From contig NZ_PNXY01000027.1 of assembly GCF_002879865.1 (NCBI RefSeq), forward strand, positions 29,531 to 93,530: 64,000 nt of DNA, written 5' to 3'. The translations under genes and the position numbers were made by a program. Below, piece after piece: positions 9,840-18,676 of this stretch (its first letter is position 1; every line of letters begins with the position of its first letter). The stretch is from Paraburkholderia rhynchosiae (lineage in GTDB: Bacteria > Pseudomonadota > Gammaproteobacteria > Burkholderiales > Burkholderiaceae). Below the pieces are notes generated by a model, which saw only the letters and a program-made list of their open reading frames with translations, made no database searches and was not told the origin of the DNA.

Positions 9840-9867
9840 TTAACGGACAACGGGCAGTCGCACTTTA
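9840..9867 (-). promoter_or_regulatory. Possible sigma-28 (FliA)-like promoter of the EAL-HDOD gene
   Basis: On the minus strand the spacer reads TAAA-N16-TCCGTTAA, about 70 bases upstream of the EAL-HDOD start. The flagellar sigma-28 consensus is TAAA-N15-GCCGATAA, so the -10 matches 6 of 8 positions with a spacer one base long. Low confidence by itself; the opposite-strand candidate at 9939-9965 makes it more worth testing. Confidence 0.3.
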
Positions 9868-9938
9868 ACCGAATCGGCCGGAACCCGGCGCCAAGGCGCG
9901 CCGTCTTCCCTTACAGGATCTTTTTCTTGCGCGCCGGC

Positions 9939-9965
9939 TAAAGATTTCGGAGCGCAGGTCGTTAT
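9939..9965 (+). promoter_or_regulatory. Possible sigma-28 (FliA)-like promoter of the PAS-GGDEF-EAL gene
   Basis: TAAA, then exactly 15 bases, then GTCGTTAT: 5 of 8 matches to the FliA -10 with optimal spacing, about 100 bases upstream of the ATG. The match is imperfect and could be chance. Confidence 0.27.
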
Positions 9966-10064
9966 CTTGTTCTGATGGGGCGGCCTGATACCTTCCGACC
10001 GCTTTCACCAGGCGAATAGCAAGCCGCTCCGCCTGCAGACGAATACAGGTTGCCAGCGACAAAC

Positions 10065-11879
10065 ATGGAAGCGAACAGGATCACCGCGCCCCGCCGGGGC
10101 TCCTTGCGCACGGTCGTGAGCCGGCTTCTTGCACGCGGCCGGCGCGCGGACGACAAGGTGCAAACGGGCCCCGCCCGCACGCCGCAACTGGAGCAGGTGG
10201 TCGGCGCCGTCGACCTGCTGGCGCACGTGGATAGCGAACTGCGCTTTATCTATGTGTCCGACGCCAGCCTGCGCTTCATCGGCTATCACCGCGAGTATCT
10301 CGAGACGATCACGCTGCATGAACTGGTGGCGCAGGCCGACGTAGCGCGCCTCGACGCGCTGCTCGCCCGCGCGTCGGCTTCGGGCAATGTCGAGAAAGCC
10401 ACGCTCGGGCTCATCAAGTCGCTGACCTACCCGATCACTGTCGAGTTGCGCGTGGTGCGCAACAGCCATCACGGCGTCGAAGGCTATGCGATCGCCGGCT
10501 TCGACGTGTCCGCCTGGCGCGCCAGCGAGGAGCGCCTTATCCAGGCGCTGCATCTGGACCGCCTGACCAACCTCGCCAATCAATCCGCGCTGATTCCCGC
10601 GGTGCTCGAGGCTCAACGGCAGGCCGACGCGCATGGCACGCCGGCCGCGCTGCTGCTGCTCGACATCGACGATTATCAGCGTGTGAACCGCGCGCTCGGC
10701 TACGACGCCGGCGATGAAATGCTGCGCGACACGGCGCGGCGTCTGCTCAACATGACGAGCCCGACCGAGACCGTGGCGCGCGTGGCAAGCGACGAGTTCG
10801 CGATTCTCGTGAAGCCCGCCGCCAACCGCACCGACGCGGCCGCCGCCGCCGAGGCGCTGGCGCGGCGTCTGTTGACCGCGATCCAGCAGCCCTATGTATT
10901 CAGCGGCCAGCAGGTGCATCTGTCGGCGAGCATCGGCATTGCGCTCTATCCGGACGTGCGCCATGCCAACGACACCGCCGCGCACGACACGCATCTGCTT
11001 CGCTGGGCCGACCACGCGTTGTTGCAAGCCAAGGCGGCCGGCGGCAACACGCTGGCGTTCTATGTGCCCGACGATAATCCCGCCGACGCGGAGCGCCTGA
11101 AGCTGGAGGCGGATCTCTACGACGGGGTTCGCAACGGCGAGTTCTCGCTGCACTTCCAGCCAATCACGAGCAGCCGCACGCACGGGGTGGTCGGGGTCGA
11201 GGCGTTGATCCGCTGGCTGCATCCGGTGCATGGCCTCGTGCCGCCGTCGATGTTCATTCCGCTCGCGGAGTCGATCGGCCTCATCAACTTTCTCGGCAAC
11301 TGGGTGTTGAAGGTCGCCTGCATGCAGTTGATCCAGTGGGACGCGAAGGGCATTTCGCTGCAATACGTCGCGGTCAATGTGTCGCCGCAGCAGTTCCGCG
11401 ATCCGCGTTTCAAGGACGCCGTGCGCGAAGCGATCAACCTGACTGGCATCGACCCGCGGCGTCTCGTGTTCGAGATCACCGAAAGCCTGCTGATGCACGA
11501 CCCGGCGCACGCCAAGGTGTTGCTGGAGGACCTGACGGCGATGGGCATCCGCTTCGCCGTCGACGATTTCGGCACCGGCTATTCGAGCCTGGCTTACCTG
11601 CAACGGTTTCCCCTTGCAAAGCTCAAGATCGACAGGAGTTTTGTCGAGAATCTGCTAACCTCCCGAAACGATCAGGCGATCGTCAGCGCGGTGGTCGGCC
11701 TCGCCCAGACCCTCGACCTCGAACTGGTTGCCGAGGGCGTTGAAACGGAAGCGCAGCGCACCGTGCTCACCGAGATGGGATGCGACCACATACAGGGATG
11801 GCTCGTCTGCAAGGCGTTGCCCTCCGACGAACTGGCGCAGCGTTTCGAAGCGCGCTCGCTTCATCTGCACAGCGCATAG
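10065..11879 (+). CDS. PAS-GGDEF-EAL protein, probable c-di-GMP phosphodiesterase
   Basis: This 604-residue protein (ATG start; a TTG five codons upstream is the only alternative) has a PAS-like sensor at residues ~40-155, a GGDEF domain at ~160-335 and an EAL domain at ~345-595. The cyclase active-site motif is ASDEF (residues 241-245) instead of GGDEF, so synthesis of c-di-GMP is unlikely. The EAL domain looks intact: EALIRW at ~379-384, EITES, DDFGTGYSSLAY, KIDRSF and EGVET are all present. The expected net activity is c-di-GMP hydrolysis, perhaps allosterically tuned by the degenerate GGDEF domain and PAS input. An HDOD gene follows 91 bases downstream on the same strand. No membrane segment is evident, so it should be cytoplasmic. 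Confidence 0.92.
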   Translation: MEANRITAPRRGSLRTVVSRLLARGRRADDKVQTGPARTPQLEQVVGAVDLLAHVDSELRFIYVSDASLRFIGYHREYLETITLHELVAQADVARLDALLARASASGNVEKATLGLIKSLTYPITVELRVVRNSHHGVEGYAIAGFDVSAWRASEERLIQALHLDRLTNLANQSALIPAVLEAQRQADAHGTPAALLLLDIDDYQRVNRALGYDAGDEMLRDTARRLLNMTSPTETVARVASDEFAILVKPAANRTDAAAAAEALARRLLTAIQQPYVFSGQQVHLSASIGIALYPDVRHANDTAAHDTHLLRWADHALLQAKAAGGNTLAFYVPDDNPADAERLKLEADLYDGVRNGEFSLHFQPITSSRTHGVVGVEALIRWLHPVHGLVPPSMFIPLAESIGLINFLGNWVLKVACMQLIQWDAKGISLQYVAVNVSPQQFRDPRFKDAVREAINLTGIDPRRLVFEITESLLMHDPAHAKVLLEDLTAMGIRFAVDDFGTGYSSLAYLQRFPLAKLKIDRSFVENLLTSRNDQAIVSAVVGLAQTLDLELVAEGVETEAQRTVLTEMGCDHIQGWLVCKALPSDELAQRFEARSLHLHSA

Positions 11880-11970
11880 CGGTGCGGGTCAAGCGCTTAC
11901 GCAGCGACACAAGCCGGCTTCATGCCGGCGTGGCATTCATTGGAACATGTATGGCTTTTGCGGGACTCAC

Positions 11971-13428
11971 ATGGTAAAGGCGGCGGTGCTCGACCGGCTC
12001 TGGACGCGAATGAGCGAGCGCGGCGATTTCCCCATGCTGTCGCAATCGTTGCGCACCACCATGACGGCGATGAACAACGACGACCTCGACTTCACCGGCC
12101 TCGTGCAGGTGGTGCTCTCGGACTTCGCGCTGACGCAAAAGGTGCTGCGGCTCGCGAACTCGGCCATGTATATGGCGTTCGGCGGCAACATCACCACGGT
12201 ATCGCGCGCGCTGATGGTGCTCGGCATGGACGCCGTCGGCCATCTCGTCGTCGGCCTGAAAATCGTCGATCACTTTCATCACAGCGCGCCGCGCCGCATC
12301 GACGCGAAGCTCGAACTGAATCGCACGCTGCTGTCGGGATGCGTTGCGCGCAAGCTGACCGAACGCGGCGATCTGCGTGCCGGCGAGGAAGCCGTGGTCT
12401 GCACGCTGATGCGGCAGATCGGCAAGCTGCTGGTGGTGTTCTATCTCGACGCCGAATGGGATCAGATACGCCGGCACATCGAAACCGGCACGCTGGAAGC
12501 GGAGGCGTGCGTGCTGGTCCTCGGCGTGACCTTCGACGAAATCGGCGCGGAAGCCGCAGTGCGCTGGCGCCTGCCCGACATGATCCGCTCGGGCATGGGC
12601 GAGTTCGATCCGCAGGACACCGAGCAGCCACGCCAGGTGCAGTGGCTGCGCGCCATCACCAATTACTCGACGGCGGTCGCGGACGTTCTCACGCAGCAGA
12701 ACGTGCCCGACTTCGAGCGCGAGGAACGCATCGCGGAACTCGCGCAGGAATATAGCCGCGCGCTCAACACCGATCCGGAAGTGCTGCTCGCGATGAGCGT
12801 CGCACTGGCCCGCGAGGAAGGCGGCGACGGCGTGATGCGCGAGATAGTCGAGTTGCGCGCGAACGCCGATGCAATGGCGCGTGAGGCGCTAGACCCGGAA
12901 GCGCGCATCGCGGCGGGCGTCGAAGATCTGCGCGCCCTGCCCGACAGCAGCTCGCTCACGCCGGCGCTCGGCATGGCCTCGGAAACCGTGCTCGCGGCGC
13001 TCGGCTTCGCGCGGACGGTGGTGTTCGTCAAGCACAGCAACGGCACCTTCCGCGCGCGCCTGGGGCTCGGCCCGAAGATCGATGCGGCGCTCCCGAAGCT
13101 CACATTCAGCTCGGCCTTCGAGCCTGACGTGTTTCATCTTGCCATCGCAAACTCGGTGGGCATCTTCATAGAAAACGCGCGCGAGCCGAAGATGGTGGCG
13201 CGGCTGCCCGAATGGTTCCGCCGTTCATTCGACGACGCCCGCGCCTTCGTGCTGCTACCAGTCGTGGATGAGACCGACCAGACTGTTGCACTGCTTTACG
13301 GCGACTGGTCGCATACTCAGGAGCCACGCCGCATCTCCCAGAAAGAGATGAGCGTGCTGAATGAACTGGCCAGGGAGTTAGGCCGTTTTTTCGGCCTGGG
13401 GCAGATGCGGGAAATGGAGACGATGTAA
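11971..13428 (+). CDS. HDOD domain protein with C-terminal GAF-like region
   Basis: The start is chosen at MVKAAVLDRLW (485 residues); an ATG eight codons upstream is possible, and the longer frame overlaps the preceding gene. Residues ~15-215 are an HDOD domain with the characteristic VLRLANSAMYMAFGG and LMRQIGKLLV stretches. The middle is helical and acidic. Residues ~310-470 resemble a GAF-type sensor fold (VLAALGFARTVVFVKH, then FVLLPVVDETDQTVALLYGD). HDOD proteins are typically output or scaffold modules of signalling pathways and lack confirmed catalytic residues. It follows the c-di-GMP phosphodiesterase gene by 91 bases and is convergent with the second EAL-HDOD gene. The pathway is not readable from the sequence. 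Confidence 0.87.
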   Translation: MVKAAVLDRLWTRMSERGDFPMLSQSLRTTMTAMNNDDLDFTGLVQVVLSDFALTQKVLRLANSAMYMAFGGNITTVSRALMVLGMDAVGHLVVGLKIVDHFHHSAPRRIDAKLELNRTLLSGCVARKLTERGDLRAGEEAVVCTLMRQIGKLLVVFYLDAEWDQIRRHIETGTLEAEACVLVLGVTFDEIGAEAAVRWRLPDMIRSGMGEFDPQDTEQPRQVQWLRAITNYSTAVADVLTQQNVPDFEREERIAELAQEYSRALNTDPEVLLAMSVALAREEGGDGVMREIVELRANADAMAREALDPEARIAAGVEDLRALPDSSSLTPALGMASETVLAALGFARTVVFVKHSNGTFRARLGLGPKIDAALPKLTFSSAFEPDVFHLAIANSVGIFIENAREPKMVARLPEWFRRSFDDARAFVLLPVVDETDQTVALLYGDWSHTQEPRRISQKEMSVLNELARELGRFFGLGQMREMETM

Positions 13429-13557
13429 AGACGTGGCGTGATCGTTGATCACGGTGCGTGAGTTTCCAGTTTTTGTATTTGCCCGACGCCTGATTGTAGA
13501 CGCCAGATTCGCGATGCCGGCCCGCACAGCATGCCGGCATTCTGTCGATTCGCGGCG

Positions 13558-14943
13558 TCAATCCTCGATTCTTTCCAACCCTTCCGCGCTGCGGTCCGCC
13601 ACGCCTGCCCAGGCGCCCGCCGCGAGTCCCATCTGGGCGAGCTCTTCCACCGTCAACGGCGCAAGCTGTACGCAGAGCGCGGCAAGCTCGTCCCACGCGC
13701 CGTTTTCCAGCGCTTCGACGGTGCTCAGCAACAAACCGAGCACGCCCTCGCGTTGCAGAATCGCCGCCTGGATCGGACGCGACAGCGTCAGCACATTCAA
13801 CGTGCTTTCGAGCGAGCCGCCGAACACCGCGTCGACGAAAGAAAACACGCCGGTCAGAAACGCCGCGTCGGCTTCGTCGCGGCCGGCTTCGGGCAAGCGT
13901 TCGATCGCCAGTTCCATGAAACGCGCGCGAGTGGCCGCGAGTTGCAGCAAGGGATCGTCCTCGAGCGCGACCTTGCGGCCGTCCGCGTAAAGCAGTAACT
14001 GCGTCCAGCGCGCGATGCGGTCGGTGCCCGTTGCGTTGATCGCGTCGCGTAGCGTCGTCACCTTATGACCGACCGCGAGCCCGCTCGAATTCGCGAGCTT
14101 CATCAGATGCATGACCAGCACCGGATTGAGCTTCAGTTCGGCTTCGAGCTGCGCGACTGTTGGATCGCCCGCCAGCAATTGCAGTAGATTCAGCAGCGCA
14201 TGGCGCGGCGCGCTCACGCGGCGCGTCGTCGAGGTCTGCGCACGCGCGAAGAAATAGCCCTGGAAGCGGTCGAAGCCGAGCTCTTGCGCCGTTTCAAAAT
14301 CGGCCTGAGCATCGAGCCCGGATGCGATCAACAGCTTGCCCGCCGACTTGAGCACGCTCGTCAGCTTGGGTAGCAGCGCGGCGGGCGCACGCATGAGATC
14401 GATCTTGATGGCTTCTGCGTACGGCAGCAGCTTCGCGAAGGTCTCGTTGGGCTGGGTCACGTCATCGAGCACGAAACGATAACGCCGGCCATGCAGCTGG
14501 ATGATGCGGGCGATCAGTTCCTCGTCGACTGCCATGTTCGGCGACAGCTCGAACAGGAAGCGCTCGGCGGGCAACCGCTGGATCGCGTCGTCGAACAGCA
14601 TTTCGCGGCTCGTGTCGACATAGGCCGGGTGCCCCGTCAGCGCGCCGCGCACATTGCCCTCTATCAGTCCGCGGATGATCGCGCTCGCGGCGCGCTGCGC
14701 GGGCGTGGGCGCGCGGCCTGGCCTGTCGCCGCTCGCCTGTTCCTCTTCCTCTGGAATGTCTGCAATGTCGGGGTCGGCATCGGACAGCGCCTCTGCCAGC
14801 AATTCCGGCGCGCGCACCTTCACTTCGTAACCGCACAGCATGCCGTCCCGATTGAGGATGGGCTGCCGCGCGAAGCTGGCATTCAATTGCGCCTCGTCCG
14901 TGGCGCCGGTACGGCTCCGATTTTCGACTGCGATGGTGCTCAT
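13558..14943 (-). CDS. EAL-HDOD (YuxH-type) signalling protein, strongly degenerate EAL
   Basis: A 461-residue homologue of the protein at 8431-9768, with the same EAL-HDOD order. The EAL half is further degraded: the EAL position reads GYEVKVRAP, the ExT position reads ELSPNM, and the late catalytic Glu region reads LIASGLDA with no Glu. LDDVTQ, IKIDLMR and QGYFFARAQ survive. An acidic insert (IPEEEEQASGDR) splits the early EAL domain around residue 65. The HDOD half keeps LMKLANSSGLAV and RIARWTQLLLYAD. Catalysis is not expected; ligand binding or scaffolding is more likely. It is convergent with the HDOD-GAF gene. Confidence 0.88.
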   Translation of the reverse strand: MSTIAVENRSRTGATDEAQLNASFARQPILNRDGMLCGYEVKVRAPELLAEALSDADPDIADIPEEEEQASGDRPGRAPTPAQRAASAIIRGLIEGNVRGALTGHPAYVDTSREMLFDDAIQRLPAERFLFELSPNMAVDEELIARIIQLHGRRYRFVLDDVTQPNETFAKLLPYAEAIKIDLMRAPAALLPKLTSVLKSAGKLLIASGLDAQADFETAQELGFDRFQGYFFARAQTSTTRRVSAPRHALLNLLQLLAGDPTVAQLEAELKLNPVLVMHLMKLANSSGLAVGHKVTTLRDAINATGTDRIARWTQLLLYADGRKVALEDDPLLQLAATRARFMELAIERLPEAGRDEADAAFLTGVFSFVDAVFGGSLESTLNVLTLSRPIQAAILQREGVLGLLLSTVEALENGAWDELAALCVQLAPLTVEELAQMGLAAGAWAGVADRSAEGLERIED

Positions 14944-15150
14944 TCTGGTCCCCCGCGAGGCGCCGCCCCGGCGCTTGCTGCTGTCTTGTGGTTATCGCTG
15001 CACGGATGCGCGCGGCCTGGCTTTGTCGTCGTCGACCGCGGCGTCTGGCGATTTTAGCGCAGGCCGTCTGGTCCGGGCATGTCCAGAAAACAATATCAGC
15101 AAATAATTGGCGAGCATTCGGACCGATGAAGCGTCGAACCGCCTGAAATG

Positions 15151-15176
15151 CAAAAACGGCCGCAACTAGCGGCCGT
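15151..15176 (-). terminator. Rho-independent terminator after the periplasmic binding protein gene
   Basis: A perfect 8-bp inverted repeat (ACGGCCGC, 5-base loop) is followed on the minus strand by a run of five T. It lies 30 bases past the stop of the amino-acid-binding protein and closes the whole arginine block. Confidence 0.85.
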
Positions 15177-15206
15177 TCCTGCTCTCAGGCACCGCCCTGC
15201 AACGCC

Positions 15207-16007
15207 CTACTTCAGCACCACCTTTACGTCGAAATATCTGGCCGCGAAGCGGTCGATCGTGCCGTCCGCCTTCAGCTCTTTCAGCGCCTGGTTCAACGCG
15301 TCCTTCAACGCCTTGTCGCCCTTGCGGACGCCGAAGCCCACGCCCGCGCCGAGCAGTTTCTCATCGGAGACCGCCGGACCGGCGAACTCGAAGCCCGCGC
15401 CTTGCGGCTTCTTCAAAAAGCCCTTCGACGCCGCTTCGGCGTCCTGAAACGATGCATCGAGACGTCCCGATGCGAGGTCGGCGTAAATCTGATCCTGCGT
15501 CTGATACGGCACGACGTCGACACCGGCCGGCGCCCAGCGAGCCTTTGCGTACGTTTCCTGAATCGTGCCTTGCAGCACGCCGACGTGCTTGCCCTTCAAC
15601 GAAGCCGGCGTGGGCTGCAAGCCGCTGCCCTTCTTCGCGATCATCTGATTCGGGATCGTGTAAATCGGATCGGTAAACTCGATCGCCTGACGGCGCTGGT
15701 CCGTGATCGTCATGTCCGAGTTGATCGCGTTGAACTTGCGCGCCTGCAACGCGGGAATCAGACCGTCGAACGAATTCTCGACCCACACGCACTTCGCCTT
15801 CAGCTTCGCGCACACAGCATTGCCGACGTCGATATCGAAACCTTGCAACTCGCCCGACGGCGACTTCGATTCGAACGGCGCATACGATGCTTCGACGCCG
15901 AAGCGCACTTCGTTGATCTCCGCTGCCACCGCGGAGCGTGCCGTTACTGTTATTGCTGCCGTCGCGAACAGCGCGAGCGCAGCCATGTTTCGCCAATTCA
16001 TCTTCAT
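15207..16007 (-). CDS. Periplasmic basic amino acid-binding protein (HisJ/ArgT/AotJ type)
   Basis: The 266-residue protein starts at MKMNWRNMAAL, preceded by an AGAGGA ribosome site; the longer frame has no signal peptide. Residues 1-~29 form a Sec signal ending in AVAA. The mature part is a family 3 solute-binding protein: FGVEASYAPFESKSP, GFDIDVGNAVC, the ligand-contact stretch NSDMTITDQRR and a C-terminal GVRKGDKALKDALN helix. It should deliver arginine, ornithine or lysine to the HisQMP transporter encoded at the far end of the same block. It is separated from astE by 283 bases, so it probably has its own promoter, and a strong terminator follows. Confidence 0.9.
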   Translation of the reverse strand: MKMNWRNMAALALFATAAITVTARSAVAAEINEVRFGVEASYAPFESKSPSGELQGFDIDVGNAVCAKLKAKCVWVENSFDGLIPALQARKFNAINSDMTITDQRRQAIEFTDPIYTIPNQMIAKKGSGLQPTPASLKGKHVGVLQGTIQETYAKARWAPAGVDVVPYQTQDQIYADLASGRLDASFQDAEAASKGFLKKPQGAGFEFAGPAVSDEKLLGAGVGFGVRKGDKALKDALNQALKELKADGTIDRFAARYFDVKVVLK

Positions 16008-16290
16008 TTCAGGTGTTCCTCTACGGTATTGAATAAGACGGAGCCGAATCCGGAGAGGCATGATTGCCGCGCCAAAATTGCGATTCAAACTCGTGCGGCC
16101 GATGTGGTGCAGCGCAGCAGCCGCGAGGCGGGGATTGTACAGGCGGCTGTGTCCCGCCCGCGGGCACCTCTGCAAGGGCGCTATTCGAAACGCGGGCCGG
16201 AAGCTAACGTGCGAAGCTGCAACTTGATGTCGTGTTCACGCAAAAACGTCAGCGCCGATGCAGCCGCCGCGGCGCACCCGAACGACGTCG

Positions 16291-17343
16291 TCAAAGGAGT
16301 TTCGACAGCGTATCCCGCGTGGTCTCGATCACCATCAATCCAGCGCGCAAGCCCGGTTTCACCGTGGCGTTCGGGAACACCAGACGCTCTTCGTCGTGTT
16401 GCACGACATAGCGATAGTCGCCGTCGCGTGCGAGCAAGGTGTCCTTCCCGAACGGCGTGAAGTTGGCAATGTCCGGCGCAACCAGCAATTCAAATGCGTC
16501 GCTTTGCTTCGTGATCTGATCGATCACGGTGAAGGCGCGCGGCAGTTCCGCTTGCGCGCGGCCATTCGTGCCGGCCAGCAGATGACGCAAGGCCTTATCT
16601 GCGCCGGCAAAACGCGTCAGGTCGTTCTGGCCGAACGGGCGGACTTTGCCCAACTCAAGCGTGCATGCTTCGGCTTCGCACGTTTGCGCGGTGAAATGCG
16701 AATACGTGTTGCCCTTTGTGGTGTGCAACAGCACGGCGCTGATGCGCGCTTCGCCGAGCCACTCGAACATCGCGCGAGAAAATGGCCTGCCCGTGTGCGG
16801 CAGCAACGCGAAACGTTCGAATGCGGACGCGCGGATTGCCGTGTGCATGTCGATATGCCAACGCGCGCCAGGCTGCCGTGACGCGGCGGCGAAAAACTGC
16901 GTCGCCGCTTGCTCGAGCGCCGCCGCGCGCGGCGCTTCGTGACTGTGCGGTAATTGCAGATGCCGGCCGCTAAAAAGGCGGTTGAGGTCGTCGTCGCGAT
17001 AACGGCACGCGTCGCGCATTGCATCGACGTTGCCGAGAATCACCAGCAGACGGCACGTCAATGCCGCGTCGCCGCGCGCGATGTCGCGCACGAGAAACGA
17101 CAACAGTTCGATCGGCGCCGTCTCGTCGCCATGCACGCCCGCCGACACGACCACGCTGCGCGTGTCCGCTGCGAGCGCCGCGGGCTCCATCTGCAGCACG
17201 CCGTCGTCCAGCCATGACCAGCGCACGCCACCGGCACACGTGCCTTGCATTTCGTTAGCGTCAGCCCGCGTGCCCGCCAGCGTGCAGGCGAGGAAATCGT
17301 CCAGCATCGAAGGCGGCGTGTTGCGCTCAGCGCTGGAAGTCAT
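16291..17343 (-). CDS. astE: Succinylglutamate desuccinylase
   Basis: AstE hydrolyses N-succinylglutamate to glutamate and succinate, the last step of the arginine succinyltransferase pathway. The protein has the zinc-peptidase-like motif GVHGDETAPIELL and the later WHIDMHTAIR, which provide the metal ligands. Start at 17343 (350 residues) overlaps the end of astB by 17 bases; an ATG at 17307 (MLDDFLACTLAG) would give 338 residues and no overlap. Both are a little longer than E. coli AstE (322). The last enzyme gene of the aru/ast operon; the 283-base gap before the binding-protein gene suggests that the operon proper ends here. Confidence 0.93.
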   Translation of the reverse strand: MTSSAERNTPPSMLDDFLACTLAGTRADANEMQGTCAGGVRWSWLDDGVLQMEPAALAADTRSVVVSAGVHGDETAPIELLSFLVRDIARGDAALTCRLLVILGNVDAMRDACRYRDDDLNRLFSGRHLQLPHSHEAPRAAALEQAATQFFAAASRQPGARWHIDMHTAIRASAFERFALLPHTGRPFSRAMFEWLGEARISAVLLHTTKGNTYSHFTAQTCEAEACTLELGKVRPFGQNDLTRFAGADKALRHLLAGTNGRAQAELPRAFTVIDQITKQSDAFELLVAPDIANFTPFGKDTLLARDGDYRYVVQHDEERLVFPNATVKPGLRAGLMVIETTRDTLSKLL

Positions 17344-18667
17344 ACAACGATCCCAGACCAAGAATCTGCGTGAGTTCGTCGAGTGCGCTGCGCGACTCGG
17401 CGAGCAGTTGCGGATCGGCCAGATCCGTCGGCGCCAGGCGGTCGCGATAGTGCTTTTCGATCCACGTGTCGAGCCGTCCGAAGAGCGTGTCGTTGATCCA
17501 CACGCCTTGCGTGACCGCGGCGCGTTCGGCATCGTTCAACACCACACGCAGACGCAGACATGCCGGGCCGCCGCCGTTCTTCATGCTCTCGCGCAAATCG
17601 AACACGAGCACGTCGTCGATAGGACCGGTGTGCGATGTCAGATCGTCCAGGTAAGCGGCCACGCGCGGGTTTTCGCGGCACTCCTGCGGCACCACGAGTA
17701 CCTGCTTGCCGTCGGGGCGCGTGAGCAACTGACTGTTGAATAGATACGACGACACTGCGTCCGCGACGCTCACCTGCGCGTCGGGCACCTGGATCACGTT
17801 GAACTCGGCTTTCAGGCCCGAGAGCTTCGCGCGCAATTCGTCGTACACCGCGCTCTGTTCGACGAACGCAAGCTCGTGACAGAACAGCGTATTGCGATTG
17901 CCGACCGCGATCACGTCGTTATGAAACACCCCCGCGTCGATCACTTCGGGGTTCTGCTGCGCGTACACCGTGGCCTCTTCCTGCAGACCATGACGGTGCG
18001 CGACCGCGCGGCTCGCCTCGAACGTTTGACGCGCCGGGAAACGCTTCGGCTCCGGCCCGCGACGATACTCGCTGCGGCCATACACGAAGAATTCGACACC
18101 ACGTATGCCATATTCGGAACAGAAGCGCGTGTGATTCGCCGCGCCTTCATCGCCGAGCGCCGGCGTGCCCGGTAGCGCCTCATGCACCGCGAAGCGATCG
18201 GCGTCGTTGAACATGGCGCGCAACGTGCGGCGCGTCGACTCGTGCTCGATCGCGCGATGCAGCTTGCTGCACAGATTGGCCGGCGTGAAATGCACCCGGC
18301 CGTCGTGCGTGTCGGCAGACGGACTCACCGTCGCGGCATTCGCGGTCCACATGGCCGACGCCGAACTCGCCGCAGCCAGCAATTCCGGCGCATTCTTCGA
18401 CACACGCGCCATCACCGTTGCATCGTCGCCGGAAAAACCTAGCTCGCGCAACAGACGCATCGACGGTCGTTCCTGCGGCGGCAACACGCCTTGATGAAAG
18501 CCGAGATCGGCCAGTTGCTTCATCTTGCGCAGGCCCTGCTTCGCGGCCGCCTTCGGATTCGCAACCGACTTCTCGTTGTTCTGCGACGCGACGTTGCCGA
18601 ACGAGAGCCCCGCATAGTTGTGGGTCGGGCCGACCAGACCGTCGAAATTGGCTTCAGTGGCTTGCAT
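17327..18667 (-). CDS. astB: N-succinylarginine dihydrolase
   Basis: AstB converts N2-succinylarginine to N2-succinylornithine, two ammonia and CO2. The 446-residue protein matches the family length (E. coli 447) and begins with the typical ANFDGLVGPTHNYAGLSFGN. The nucleophilic Cys lies in NGGGPACLRLRVVL near residue 368, with the conserved GVFHNDVIAVGN (His) and EGAANHTR stretches of the amidinotransferase-like fold. Its ATG follows the astD stop after 9 bases, with an AAGGA ribosome site overlapping that stop, so translation is probably coupled. Confidence 0.96.
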   Translation of the reverse strand: MQATEANFDGLVGPTHNYAGLSFGNVASQNNEKSVANPKAAAKQGLRKMKQLADLGFHQGVLPPQERPSMRLLRELGFSGDDATVMARVSKNAPELLAAASSASAMWTANAATVSPSADTHDGRVHFTPANLCSKLHRAIEHESTRRTLRAMFNDADRFAVHEALPGTPALGDEGAANHTRFCSEYGIRGVEFFVYGRSEYRRGPEPKRFPARQTFEASRAVAHRHGLQEEATVYAQQNPEVIDAGVFHNDVIAVGNRNTLFCHELAFVEQSAVYDELRAKLSGLKAEFNVIQVPDAQVSVADAVSSYLFNSQLLTRPDGKQVLVVPQECRENPRVAAYLDDLTSHTGPIDDVLVFDLRESMKNGGGPACLRLRVVLNDAERAAVTQGVWINDTLFGRLDTWIEKHYRDRLAPTDLADPQLLAESRSALDELTQILGLGSLYDFQR

Positions 18668-18676
18668 CGTCGATCC

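Noticed and set aside
10005..11603. 532-codon minus-strand frame within the GGDEF-EAL gene
   Set aside because: Shadow; the plus strand has clear PAS, GGDEF and EAL motifs.
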